In this document: one piece after another, positions 1 through 5,412 of the stretch
Layout: each line of letters opens with the position of its first letter
Numbering within the stretch: position 1 is the stretch's first letter
DNA from: Bacteroidota bacterium
GTDB lineage: Bacteria > Bacteroidota > Bacteroidia > Bacteroidales > UBA1402
Length of the DNA: 5,412 bases
Reading direction: 5' to 3'
Assembly (NCBI GenBank): GCA_030706285.1
Contig: JAUZOU010000220.1
Coordinates: 1 to 5,412, forward strand
Program-made: the position numbers and the translations under genes
The notes under the pieces: model-generated
The model's input: the letters and a program-made list of their open reading frames with translations, nothing else
Databases searched by the model: none
Told to the model about the DNA's origin: nothing

Positions 1-204
1 AAACTCCGGGCGCCTCTCTCCACCCTGTTTTTTAAACGCTTTTTTTCATAGTCGCCGCAGCCTGCCCGTGCCCGCTTCACTACCTGATCCTGTCCATCAA
101 TCGACGAATCAGTTGATCCTTTTTTTTGTAATCTCCACAAGTTTTCAACTTGATCCAAGGGTTACATTCGATCCATCCATCGAGCTTCAAATTCAAAAAA
201 AAAA
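1..204. other. Left-edge region without a convincing gene
   Basis: No start codon followed by a recognisable protein is seen here on either strand. The stretch has T-runs at 26-33, 41-46 and 120-127, an A-run at 195-204, and four GATCC pentamers (86, 115, 152, 170). Two short inverted repeats are present: CAAGTT-TTC-AACTTG at 138-152 and TCGAT-CCATCC-ATCGA at 168-183. The - strand is open from 161 to the left edge in one frame, but without an ATG and with no recognisable product. The region is best read as the intergenic space upstream of the propeller gene, perhaps including the 3' end of a transcript that starts outside the window. Confidence 0.5.
96..127 (+). terminator. Weak terminator-like hairpin with T8 tract
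   Basis: ATCAA (96-100) can pair with TTGAT (113-117), and two bases later there is a run of eight T (120-127). An alternative stem pairs CTGAT (84-88) with ATCAG (108-112). The stems are short and AT-rich, so this would be a weak intrinsic terminator. If real, it would end a + strand transcript entering from the left edge. No upstream gene is visible to support it. Confidence 0.25.
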
Positions 205-235
205 TCTGCGGTTTCCTTTCAATTGCCTAACTTTG
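205..235 (+). promoter_or_regulatory. Candidate Bacteroidota-type promoter for the propeller-amidase pair
   Basis: TAACTTTG at 228-235 matches the Bacteroidota -7 consensus TAnnTTTG exactly. TCTG at 205-208, 19 bp upstream, is one mismatch from the -33 TTTG, and an A-tract (195-204) lies just before it. Transcription would start near 239-242. That rules out the in-frame TTG at 223 as a start codon and leaves only about 10-14 nt of leader before the ATG at 253. The short leader is a reason for caution, because a single octamer match can arise by chance. Confidence 0.4.
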
Positions 236-252
236 TTTCCATAATGATGGAA

Positions 253-1170
253 ATGAAACATGTTTGGCTTTTTTTACCGTTGCTGGCATACACGTCGTTT
301 GCTCAACAAATAAAAACTACCGGTACTCACACTGTAGTCCCCGCCATAAAAGGAGAATACACCATTTCGGGCGTGACCCCCAACGGAAAAGAGTTGTTGG
401 TGACCCAACCGTATTCAAACGGATTGTATCTGATCGACCTGAAAAATGGAAAAACCAGAACAGTGACAGAACGACCGGAGGCTGGTTACAATCCGGCCTT
501 TTCATCCAATGGCCACTTCCTTTGCTTCAGGACCTCGGACTACTCAGAAAAAAAGAAATACTCAACCCTGTATAAAATCAAGTTGTCTTCAGGCGATACG
601 ACGGTGCTTGTGCGCAAAGGACGAAACGTATCCTGTCCCGTTGTCGTCGGAAATGACCTTGTCTATACGGTGGACGGACAACTGAAAACCAACCGCTTAA
701 GCTGGAGACTGTTCAGGCATTCGGTAAAGAAACCGTTCGTGCTGACGGAAGACCTTACCCCGGTGCTCTGGATCAAGGGCAAAAAAAACGTGCTGAAACC
801 CGGAGGAGAAGGCAGTTACATCTGGGTCTCCCTATCACCGGACCGGAAAAAGCTCTTGTATTATCAGACAGGGAAAGGTGCTTTTGTCTGCAACCTGAAC
901 GGAGAGATACTTATTTCAGCCGGAGATCTGATGGAGCCCAAATGGTTGAACAACGATTGCATTATCGGCATCGGAAGCCATGGCAACGAACAAAAAAGCA
1001 CCTCAACTGATGTGATGGCTTGTTGGGTAAAGTCTGGCAAACGAACGGTTATTACCAACACGGCCAATGTGAATGAACGGAATCCGTTCCCATTCTCCAA
1101 AGGCAAAAAAATAGCTTACCGGACAACTGCCGGCGCATTAATGATAGCAACCATCAACATCGACAAATGA
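253..1170 (+). CDS. Exported TolB/WD40-like beta-propeller protein
   Basis: The protein has 305 residues from the ATG at 253. This start gives a clean signal peptide (MKHVWLFLPLLAYTSFA, cleavage expected before QQ). In-frame starts at 223 (TTG), 244 and 247 would add residues ahead of it. There is no lipobox cysteine, so a soluble periplasmic or secreted protein is likely. The mature part shows PD40/TolB-type repeats of the form 'SPDG+.L.+...L+.+dl.sG....l'. The clearest are at about residues 37-72 (GVTPNGKELLV, YLIDLKNGK), 79-119 (PAFSSNGHFLCF, LYKIKLSSGDT), 187-221 (VSLSPDRKKLLYY) and 276-303 (PFSKGKKIAYR), with weaker ones between, suggesting about six blades. It lacks the separate N-terminal domain of true TolB and is shorter, so it should not be called tolB. 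No catalytic motif is seen. Such propellers usually bind proteins or ligands. The stop overlaps the amidase start (ATGA), implying co-transcription, translational coupling and perhaps a joint envelope role. Confidence 0.8.
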   Translation: MKHVWLFLPLLAYTSFAQQIKTTGTHTVVPAIKGEYTISGVTPNGKELLVTQPYSNGLYLIDLKNGKTRTVTERPEAGYNPAFSSNGHFLCFRTSDYSEKKKYSTLYKIKLSSGDTTVLVRKGRNVSCPVVVGNDLVYTVDGQLKTNRLSWRLFRHSVKKPFVLTEDLTPVLWIKGKKNVLKPGGEGSYIWVSLSPDRKKLLYYQTGKGAFVCNLNGEILISAGDLMEPKWLNNDCIIGIGSHGNEQKSTSTDVMACWVKSGKRTVITNTANVNERNPFPFSKGKKIAYRTTAGALMIATINIDK

Positions 1171-2171
1171 AACGTCTTCATACCAGCCTGCTTTCCGGAT
1201 TGCTGCTGTTGGCGGCCACTACGCTGGCAGTCGCTCAGGAAACGGACTTTTCAGGCTACCGCATTTTCATCAATCCCGGTCACGGCGGGCACGATTCCGA
1301 CGACCGGCACATGACGGCAACCGATTTCTGGGAATCGGACGGGAACCTGGAAAAAGGCCTGTTTCTCAAATCGCTGCTCGAAAAAAATCAGGCGACCGTC
1401 TTCATCTCCAGAACCACAAACACGACAGTAGATGATCTTGATTTTTCTGTGATCGATGAAATGGCCAACTCAGCCAATGTGGATGTTTTCCTTTCCATTC
1501 ACAGCAACGGGGGAAATGGCCAGCTAAACCGGCCGCTGATGCTATTCAGGGGATATGACAACCAGCCTCAATATCCGGTCGCCAAAGAACTGGCCGGCAT
1601 TTTGTGGGACAAAGTGTTCGAAAACGCTACTTGCTGGACAATGACAGGAAAATATGTCAAAGGAGACTGGTCCTTCTATACCGACTGGGGCAAACAGGGA
1701 CTGGGTGTCCTGCGAAACCTGGCAGCCCCCGGCGTGCTGTCCGAGGGTTCTTTCCACGATTTCCTGCCTGAATCCTGGCGTCTGCGCAATCAGGATTTTC
1801 TGCACCATGAAGCCTGGGCCTTTTACCGGGCCTTCGAAGCCTATTTCAACATTTCTCCGGCGACAGAAGGTATTGCAGCCGGAATTGTCCGTGATTCCTG
1901 CCAGAAAGCCGGCTGGAAAAGTCCCAGAGGATCGAAAGACCTCCTTTGCCCGGTTAATGACGCAATGGTAACACTTGTCCCCGGGAACCGGACCTACCAG
2001 ATAGACCATCTAAACAACGGATTCTATTATTTCGATTCCATTCCACCCGGAAACTACACCCTCTATGTCGACGGTCCGCAGGACCAGGGCTATGCCAGAG
2101 ATTCAGCCGTCATCGTGATTGAGCCGGACCGGACCACCTTGACGGATTTCCGCCTGAAGAAAAATCAATAG
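1167..2171 (+). CDS. Secreted N-acetylmuramoyl-L-alanine amidase (Amidase_3) with C-terminal regulatory-like domain
   Basis: This zinc amidase is expected to cleave the bond between N-acetylmuramic acid and L-alanine in peptidoglycan. It has 334 residues with a signal peptide (1-23, ending AVA before QETD). The catalytic domain spans about 30-228. The zinc ligands are visible: H39 in NPGHGG, E62 in the NLEKG segment and H112 in SIHSN. The catalytic glutamate is E193 in VLSEGSFHDF, so all the key Amidase_3 residues are present. Residues 120-185 form a longer segment than in minimal AmiC-type domains. Residues 235-331 resemble a carboxypeptidase-regulatory-like/transthyretin-like beta-sandwich: a GIVRDS strand, then NDAMVTLVPG, NGFYYFDSIPPGNYTLYVDG and a final TDFRL strand. 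A Cys-containing insert (C245-C261) follows its first strand. There is no AMIN, LysM or SPOR domain and no lipobox. The gene begins inside the stop of the propeller gene and lacks a Shine-Dalgarno sequence, so it probably relies on coupling. Enzyme class is confident; the physiological role (cell separation, turnover or attack on other cells) is not. Confidence 0.9.
   Translation: MKRLHTSLLSGLLLLAATTLAVAQETDFSGYRIFINPGHGGHDSDDRHMTATDFWESDGNLEKGLFLKSLLEKNQATVFISRTTNTTVDDLDFSVIDEMANSANVDVFLSIHSNGGNGQLNRPLMLFRGYDNQPQYPVAKELAGILWDKVFENATCWTMTGKYVKGDWSFYTDWGKQGLGVLRNLAAPGVLSEGSFHDFLPESWRLRNQDFLHHEAWAFYRAFEAYFNISPATEGIAAGIVRDSCQKAGWKSPRGSKDLLCPVNDAMVTLVPGNRTYQIDHLNNGFYYFDSIPPGNYTLYVDGPQDQGYARDSAVIVIEPDRTTLTDFRLKKNQ
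1972..2159 (+). other. Carboxypeptidase-regulatory-like domain at the C terminus of the amidase
   Basis: Within the amidase, residues 269-331 carry the hallmark of this Ig/transthyretin-like fold: a 'NG.Y.F..IPPGNYTL.V.G' hairpin followed by paired strands (AVIVIEPDRTTLTDFRL). The first strand (GIAAGIVRDS, residues 235-244) lies further upstream, separated by a Cys-containing insert. In Bacteroidota such domains are common accessory modules on secreted proteins, and a structural or binding role is more likely than catalysis. This is a fold assignment from sequence pattern only. Confidence 0.6.
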
Positions 2172-2342
2172 GATTGCCTCACAGAGTGAGCCCCGGCTAT
2201 TAAGTTTCCCCATAGAAGTGACCATTCAACCATAATGATTAAACCGAAGTTTTATCGCCTACTGCAGGACTTACTCGATCTCACCCGCCATTCAGCCGTA
2301 GCGATGAAGCAGGAAGAATCGGTCCGACGGGCAACCTGCTTT
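2172..2342. other. Convergent intergenic gap between amidase and GH2 genes
   Basis: The gap separates two genes that end toward each other. It contains a small hairpin right after the amidase stop (CTCAC-AGA-GTGAG, 2178-2190, no T-tract), a promoter-like octamer TAAGTTTC (2201-2208), a 53-codon ORF starting at 2235 that runs into the GH2 gene antisense, and a terminator-like stem at its right end. None of the small ORF's sequence is recognisable. A clear terminator for the - strand GH2 transcript is not seen. Confidence 0.5.
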
Positions 2343-2349
2343 TTATATT
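2307..2349 (+). terminator. Intrinsic terminator-like hairpin for + strand transcription
   Basis: AAGCAGG (2307-2313) pairs perfectly with CCTGCTT (2335-2341), a 7-bp stem, followed at once by TTTTTATATT (2340-2349). The 21-nt loop is longer than usual but has some internal complementarity (CGG/CCG around 2320-2326). On the - strand the hairpin is followed by CATCGC, not a T-run, so it works as a + strand terminator only. It overlaps the stop codon of the GH2 gene and lies 136 nt beyond the amidase stop. It could end the propeller-amidase transcript or a separate short RNA. Confidence 0.5.
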
Positions 2350-4925
2350 CCTCCAAACGCCTGAATATCAGCAAGACTGATCATTTTTTCGTTTGATCCG
2401 GTAAAGACCACCCGTAAAAAACGGCCCCTGACAGGCAGATCGATCTTTTCCGAGCATTGCCTGCATTTCTCAATACCGGCAGAACGGTCGGCCACTGTCG
2501 TCCAGGTTTCACCATCCATGGACAGTTGAATCAGATAGTTAATGGTTACCTCTTTTTTGAACGTCAATTTAATGTCAGACAAGAGATAAATATTTTCCAT
2601 ATCAACCTGCCACCACACTTTTTCACCCGCATTTATCCCAGCCATCCAGCAGGAAGAAGCATCCCGGTCATTGGCCAGATCTGCGGTATGCCCGTCAACC
2701 GAGCGGCTGACTTTCGTCGGACGTTCTGCCAATAAATTCACCGGCTGGTTCTCCTTTTTTATTTGATTCTGAGCATCATACCTGACATAAGGTCTAACAG
2801 GCACCGTATTTTTCAAGGAATCAAACTCAGGGGCACCTGTCGAAATCAGGGTAATTTCACCCGGAGTCAAACCCGGAGAGGTCGCTCTGATCAATGTTTT
2901 TCCGGCATAATAGGAACGGAACTCGATGGCCGCTTTTCCATCCCGGATCATAATATCATCCTCCTTCCGGAACAAAATGGAGGGGCCTGTCGGAAATTCC
3001 CCGGGGCCGGATATGATTTCAAGCTTGACATCCGGAGAATTACTCAAGGCTTGCCCGTCTTTATCGACAATCGTTACCATCAATTGAATATCATCCGTTC
3101 CATCGGCTTTCTCAATCACGGTTTTATCGGCACTAAGCCTGACAGCAGCCGGGGTCCCTTCCGTCGCCCATTTTTCCGGTGGAATTTGCCGGTAAGCATT
3201 CCGGTACCAATACCATTGTTTTTTAGGAATTCTAAAATAATCGACGACCCCCATGCAGCCAAAATGTCCGGCCATACTGCCGTGATCAAAGCCACACCAA
3301 ATAGCCTGTCCACTCCGCCAATCAAACTGGGCCTCCTGCAACGCACCATATCCGGGTATATAGTCTCCAGGCCGGTCTGCCACCGTCGAACCATACTCGG
3401 ACACGACACTCGCAACACCCGGATTCAGATATAAGGTCGCTCCGTCTCCGTTATAGCCTGCCACATCACCCAGTTTGTCGATGTCACCTCGCTGACAACC
3501 GCCGATTGCAGCAGCTCTCGTCGGATCAAGCTTATGCGACAAAGAAACCAGTTTCTTTAATAGCGCCCTGACGTTGGGCATCTTATCGGGAACTGTGAAA
3601 AATGGCTCGTTGGACATTGACCAGACGATCACGGAAGGATGGTTCCTGTGTATTCGAATCATGTCCTTCAAACTTTCACTGACACTTTCTTCGAAGGCTT
3701 TTTCATCCGTTTTAATCGTCGGATAAGCACTGCATGACCAATCGCCTTCCGGCTTAAACCCACCGATTCCCCAAAAGCAGTTTTCCGACCAGAATAACAT
3801 GCCGATCGAATCGCAGGCATCTGAAAAGGCCGGATCGTGGGGATAATGAGATCCGCGAATAAAATCAAATCCTGCCTCTTTCATCAACCTGACATCACGG
3901 GCAAAGCCGGTATTAGTCACGGCATCTCCCCACCCTGCATGATCCTGATGCACATTGCACCCTTTAAAGTAGTAATGCTTCCCATTGATAAAGAAACCTT
4001 TCCGGGCAGTCCAACTGATCCAGCGCATCCCAAATGTGGTTTCGTACTCATCAACGACCCGGTTGTTATCGATAATCTCAGTCTTTGCTTTATATAAAGC
4101 CGGAGTTGCCGGAGACCAGAGTACCGGGTGAAGGATCTTTTCGCTGGTCTGATTGATTTTGATTGTTTTCTCCGGTCCGACGGTAAAAGGTGACTGCAAA
4201 ATTGCAACCGTTTTGCCAGCCGGATCGATAATTGACGTTTTTAATATACCGTTTCTTCCCAAAGAGGCGTCGTTATTCAACTCAGTTTCCACGTGAACAA
4301 TACCAGACGTTTCCGACAACCGGGGTGTCGTCACAAACGTGCCATACCACGCCACATGCAGTGCATCCGTTTCCACAAGCCAAACGTCACGGTAGATACC
4401 CCCGCTGAAGACATGTTCGCCGGCCCTCGGAGCCAATCTCGGATTCCAGAGATTATTCACTCTTATGGCAACCACATTGTTGCCGGGATGGATCGCTTTC
4501 GTTATATCGACTGAAAAACCATTGTAGCCACCCCGATGTATGCCAACGCACGTCCCGTTCACATAGACTTCACAAACCTGAAAAACGCCTTCAAATTCCA
4601 GCGAATAATGCTTCGATCCGGATTCGTTTTTAATCATCAGCTGTTTCCGGTACCATCCGTAACCTGTGTAGAAACTGGGTGACAAAAAATAAGGCATACT
4701 GAAGGAATGAGGCAAACAAATCGGTTGCCAGGACTCATCCTGATAGTGCACCTTTTCAGCTCCGGGATAATCACCCAGCATAAATTTCCAATCGCGGTCA
4801 ATGACGGTTTTATTCCGGCTATCAGCTGCAAAAGTATTTTCTACTGAAAACGTCAGACATACTAAAAGGACCATTCCAAAAGCCTTCTTTAAGGCATTGG
4901 TTGTTCTGTCTAGTTGAAAATTCAT
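2343..4925 (-). CDS. Secreted GH2 beta-galactosidase-type glycoside hydrolase with discoidin/CBM32-like C terminus
   Basis: The protein has 860 residues from the ATG at 4925. This start gives a signal peptide (KK at 13-14, hydrophobic GMVLLVCLTFSV, cleavage near TFA-AD at 33). The frame stays open to about 5102, but the extra residues would bury the signal. Domains: jelly-roll sugar-binding domain about 37-185 (with GGYNGFSVDIT and HVFSGGIYRDVWL); GH2 Ig-like domain about 190-297; TIM barrel about 303-585, with the acid/base E440 in WSMSNEP and the nucleophile E510 in SEYG, plus the SHYPHDP motif; GH2 C-terminal domain-5-like Ig fold about 593-695 (PAAVRLSADKTVIEKADG); F5/8 type C (CBM32-like) domain about 728-860. 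Retaining exo-acting beta-galactosidase is the best guess. Other GH2 activities (beta-glucuronidase, beta-mannosidase, beta-galacturonidase) cannot be excluded. The export signal places it in the periplasm or at the surface. It lies downstream of a GH95 gene on the same strand, which suggests stepwise removal of fucose and then galactose. Confidence 0.9.
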   Translation of the reverse strand: MNFQLDRTTNALKKAFGMVLLVCLTFSVENTFAADSRNKTVIDRDWKFMLGDYPGAEKVHYQDESWQPICLPHSFSMPYFLSPSFYTGYGWYRKQLMIKNESGSKHYSLEFEGVFQVCEVYVNGTCVGIHRGGYNGFSVDITKAIHPGNNVVAIRVNNLWNPRLAPRAGEHVFSGGIYRDVWLVETDALHVAWYGTFVTTPRLSETSGIVHVETELNNDASLGRNGILKTSIIDPAGKTVAILQSPFTVGPEKTIKINQTSEKILHPVLWSPATPALYKAKTEIIDNNRVVDEYETTFGMRWISWTARKGFFINGKHYYFKGCNVHQDHAGWGDAVTNTGFARDVRLMKEAGFDFIRGSHYPHDPAFSDACDSIGMLFWSENCFWGIGGFKPEGDWSCSAYPTIKTDEKAFEESVSESLKDMIRIHRNHPSVIVWSMSNEPFFTVPDKMPNVRALLKKLVSLSHKLDPTRAAAIGGCQRGDIDKLGDVAGYNGDGATLYLNPGVASVVSEYGSTVADRPGDYIPGYGALQEAQFDWRSGQAIWCGFDHGSMAGHFGCMGVVDYFRIPKKQWYWYRNAYRQIPPEKWATEGTPAAVRLSADKTVIEKADGTDDIQLMVTIVDKDGQALSNSPDVKLEIISGPGEFPTGPSILFRKEDDIMIRDGKAAIEFRSYYAGKTLIRATSPGLTPGEITLISTGAPEFDSLKNTVPVRPYVRYDAQNQIKKENQPVNLLAERPTKVSRSVDGHTADLANDRDASSCWMAGINAGEKVWWQVDMENIYLLSDIKLTFKKEVTINYLIQLSMDGETWTTVADRSAGIEKCRQCSEKIDLPVRGRFLRVVFTGSNEKMISLADIQAFGGI
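2346..2744 (-). other. F5/8 type C (discoidin/CBM32-like) domain of the GH2 enzyme
   Basis: Residues 728-860 of the 860-residue enzyme show the discoidin pattern: an N-terminal PVNLLAERPTK start, a NDRDASSCW segment (loop and Trp), WWQVDMENIYLLSDIKL, then YLIQLSMDGETWTTVADRS, and the closing RFLRVVFTGSNEKMISLADIQAFG. Such domains commonly bind terminal galactose or related sugars and keep the enzyme near its substrate. The exact ligand cannot be read from sequence. The domain ends right at the stop codon. Confidence 0.8.
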
Positions 4926-5128
4926 TCGATCATTTTTTAATTTAATACGTAAACAAGGGCTGACGAGAGCCCTGCGGAACTGGGTATCCGTTCCTGTTTC
5001 CATTACAATCACGCCGGCTGAGGCATCTCTCAGTTGCCCGTCAAACAGAAAACAGCCTGTACCTTTTCCGGTCAAAGGCAGAGGAACCGGCCGGATCGTC
5101 AGTCAGGCCGTCTCATTTTTTAAAAAAG
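4926..5128 (-). other. GH95-GH2 spacer / GH2 leader
   Basis: These 203 nt separate the GH95 stop from the chosen GH2 start. No TAnnTTTG-type element is found on the - strand, which fits a shared transcript with GH95. The last 25 nt before the ATG are AT-rich with no Shine-Dalgarno sequence, as usual in Bacteroidota. The part from about 5102 is open in frame with GH2 and includes a TTG (5075) and an ATG (5003), but its translation has no signal peptide and no recognisable domain. A 12-bp T6A6 palindrome (5116-5127) follows the GH95 stop. Confidence 0.45.
4956..4973 (-). promoter_or_regulatory. Leader hairpin upstream of the GH2 start
   Basis: The - strand reads AGGGCTCTCGTCAGCCCT, a perfect 6-bp GC-rich stem with a 6-nt loop, ending 30 nt before the GH2 ATG and followed by TTGTTTACGTATT. 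It could be a weak intrinsic terminator or attenuator lowering GH2 expression relative to GH95, an mRNA-stabilising 5' structure after processing, or chance. The following T content is too low for a confident terminator call. Confidence 0.3.
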
Positions 5129-5412
5129 TTAAAAGGATGAAAGTGAATAGGTTTTCCCAGGTTGAGCGTCAAATGTCAGCAGGAAATCATCTTTTTCCTT
5201 GACCGAGCGAACCAGCGTACCCTCCAATTTCAAGGCATTCACCGATCTAATCTGGCACATACCGGCAATCCTGGCTTTAACGGCCACATGGCAGGGTTTA
5301 CAATCCTTCCAATCGATGGTGACAAGGTAACCACCCCGGGCGACAAGTCCTTTGACCGATCCATCCTTCCAGACCGAAGGCAACGCAGGCAACAATTCGA
5401 TCGCTCCGTGAT
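5129..5412 (-). CDS. GH95 alpha-L-fucosidase-type glycoside hydrolase, C-terminal fragment
   Basis: Only the last 93 complete codons are in the window; the gene runs off the right edge, so there is no start here. The fragment begins HGAIELLPALPSVWKDGSVKGLVARGGY. This is the conserved C-terminal signature of GH95 enzymes (typically '..LLPALP.aW.dG.v.GL.ARGGfevd..W.dgkl..a.i'), which lies in the beta-sandwich domain after the (alpha/alpha)6 barrel. The catalytic residues are outside the window. GH95 enzymes are inverting 1,2-alpha-L-fucosidases, and some act on alpha-L-galactosides. An unusual point is DCKPC where family members usually have DGK, giving a CxxC-like pair. The stop is TAA at 5131-5129, about 200 nt before the GH2 gene on the same strand, so co-transcription is likely. 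The family call is strong; the exact substrate is unknown. Confidence 0.85.
   Translation of the reverse strand, partial: HGAIELLPALPSVWKDGSVKGLVARGGYLVTIDWKDCKPCHVAVKARIAGMCQIRSVNALKLEGTLVRSVKEKDDFLLTFDAQPGKTYSLSSF

Noticed and set aside
1..161. Open - strand frame running off the left edge (about 53 codons, possible TTG start at 158)
   Set aside because: No ATG, no promoter-like element, a very basic low-information translation and no recognisable domain. It cannot be told apart from chance, though a 5' fragment of a leftward gene is not excluded.
253..1170. Calling the propeller gene tolB
   Set aside because: It lacks the TolB N-terminal domain, is shorter than TolB, and no tolQ, tolR, tolA or pal gene is next to it.
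1542..2009. 155-codon - strand open frame inside the amidase gene
   Set aside because: It overlaps the amidase active-site region and has no recognisable motif, so it is a frame shadow.
2178..2190. CTCAC-AGA-GTGAG hairpin just after the amidase stop as terminator
   Set aside because: The stem is 5 bp and no T-run follows on either strand close enough for an intrinsic terminator.
2235..2396. 53-codon + strand ORF in the convergent gap (begins MIKPKFYRLL)
   Set aside because: It runs through the terminator-like stem and into the GH2 gene antisense, has no recognisable homology and is of a length expected by chance.
2763..3434. 223-codon + strand open frame inside the GH2 gene
   Set aside because: It is a shadow of the GH2 coding sequence on the opposite strand: the GH2 frame carries catalytic motifs and domains, while this one shows none.
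5088..5121. CGGCC/GGCCG stem followed by TCTCATTTTTT on the + strand, as a terminator
   Set aside because: No + strand gene precedes it, the stem is only 5 bp with a 13-nt loop, and on the - strand (the direction of GH95 and GH2) there is no T-tract.

Overview
This 5.4 kb window looks like part of a Bacteroidota chromosome (GC roughly 50%). The evidence is the protein types (secreted GH2 and GH95 glycosidases, a TolB-like propeller, an Amidase_3 enzyme with a carboxypeptidase-regulatory-like tail), the lack of Shine-Dalgarno sequences before the starts, and a TAnnTTTG promoter-like element. The genus cannot be told from this window.

Layout: bases 1-222 hold no convincing gene, only T-runs, small inverted repeats and a promoter-like element. 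On the + strand, 253-1170 encodes an exported TolB/WD40-like beta-propeller protein. It overlaps by 4 nt (ATGA) with 1167-2171, an exported N-acetylmuramoyl-L-alanine amidase with all four expected active-site residues. A 171-nt convergent gap follows, with a + strand terminator-like hairpin at its far end. On the - strand, 4925-2343 encodes a large secreted GH2 beta-galactosidase-type enzyme with a GH2 C-terminal Ig-like domain and a terminal discoidin/CBM32-like domain. Upstream on the same strand, after about 200 nt of leader, is the C-terminal end of a GH95 alpha-L-fucosidase-type enzyme (5412-5129), cut by the window edge.

Function: the two halves appear unrelated. The + strand pair is probably an envelope module of a peptidoglycan amidase and a translationally coupled periplasmic propeller. 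The - strand pair is a glycan-degradation cluster, probably part of a polysaccharide utilisation locus. GH95 would remove terminal fucose (or L-galactose) and GH2 would then remove the exposed beta-galactose, as on xyloglucan side chains or fucosylated host-type glycans. The substrate is inferred.

I see no mobile element, CRISPR array, tRNA or rRNA, and no clear new system. The points most worth a second look are the coupled propeller-amidase pair, the open in-frame leader and hairpin before the GH2 gene, and a possible short RNA in the convergent gap.
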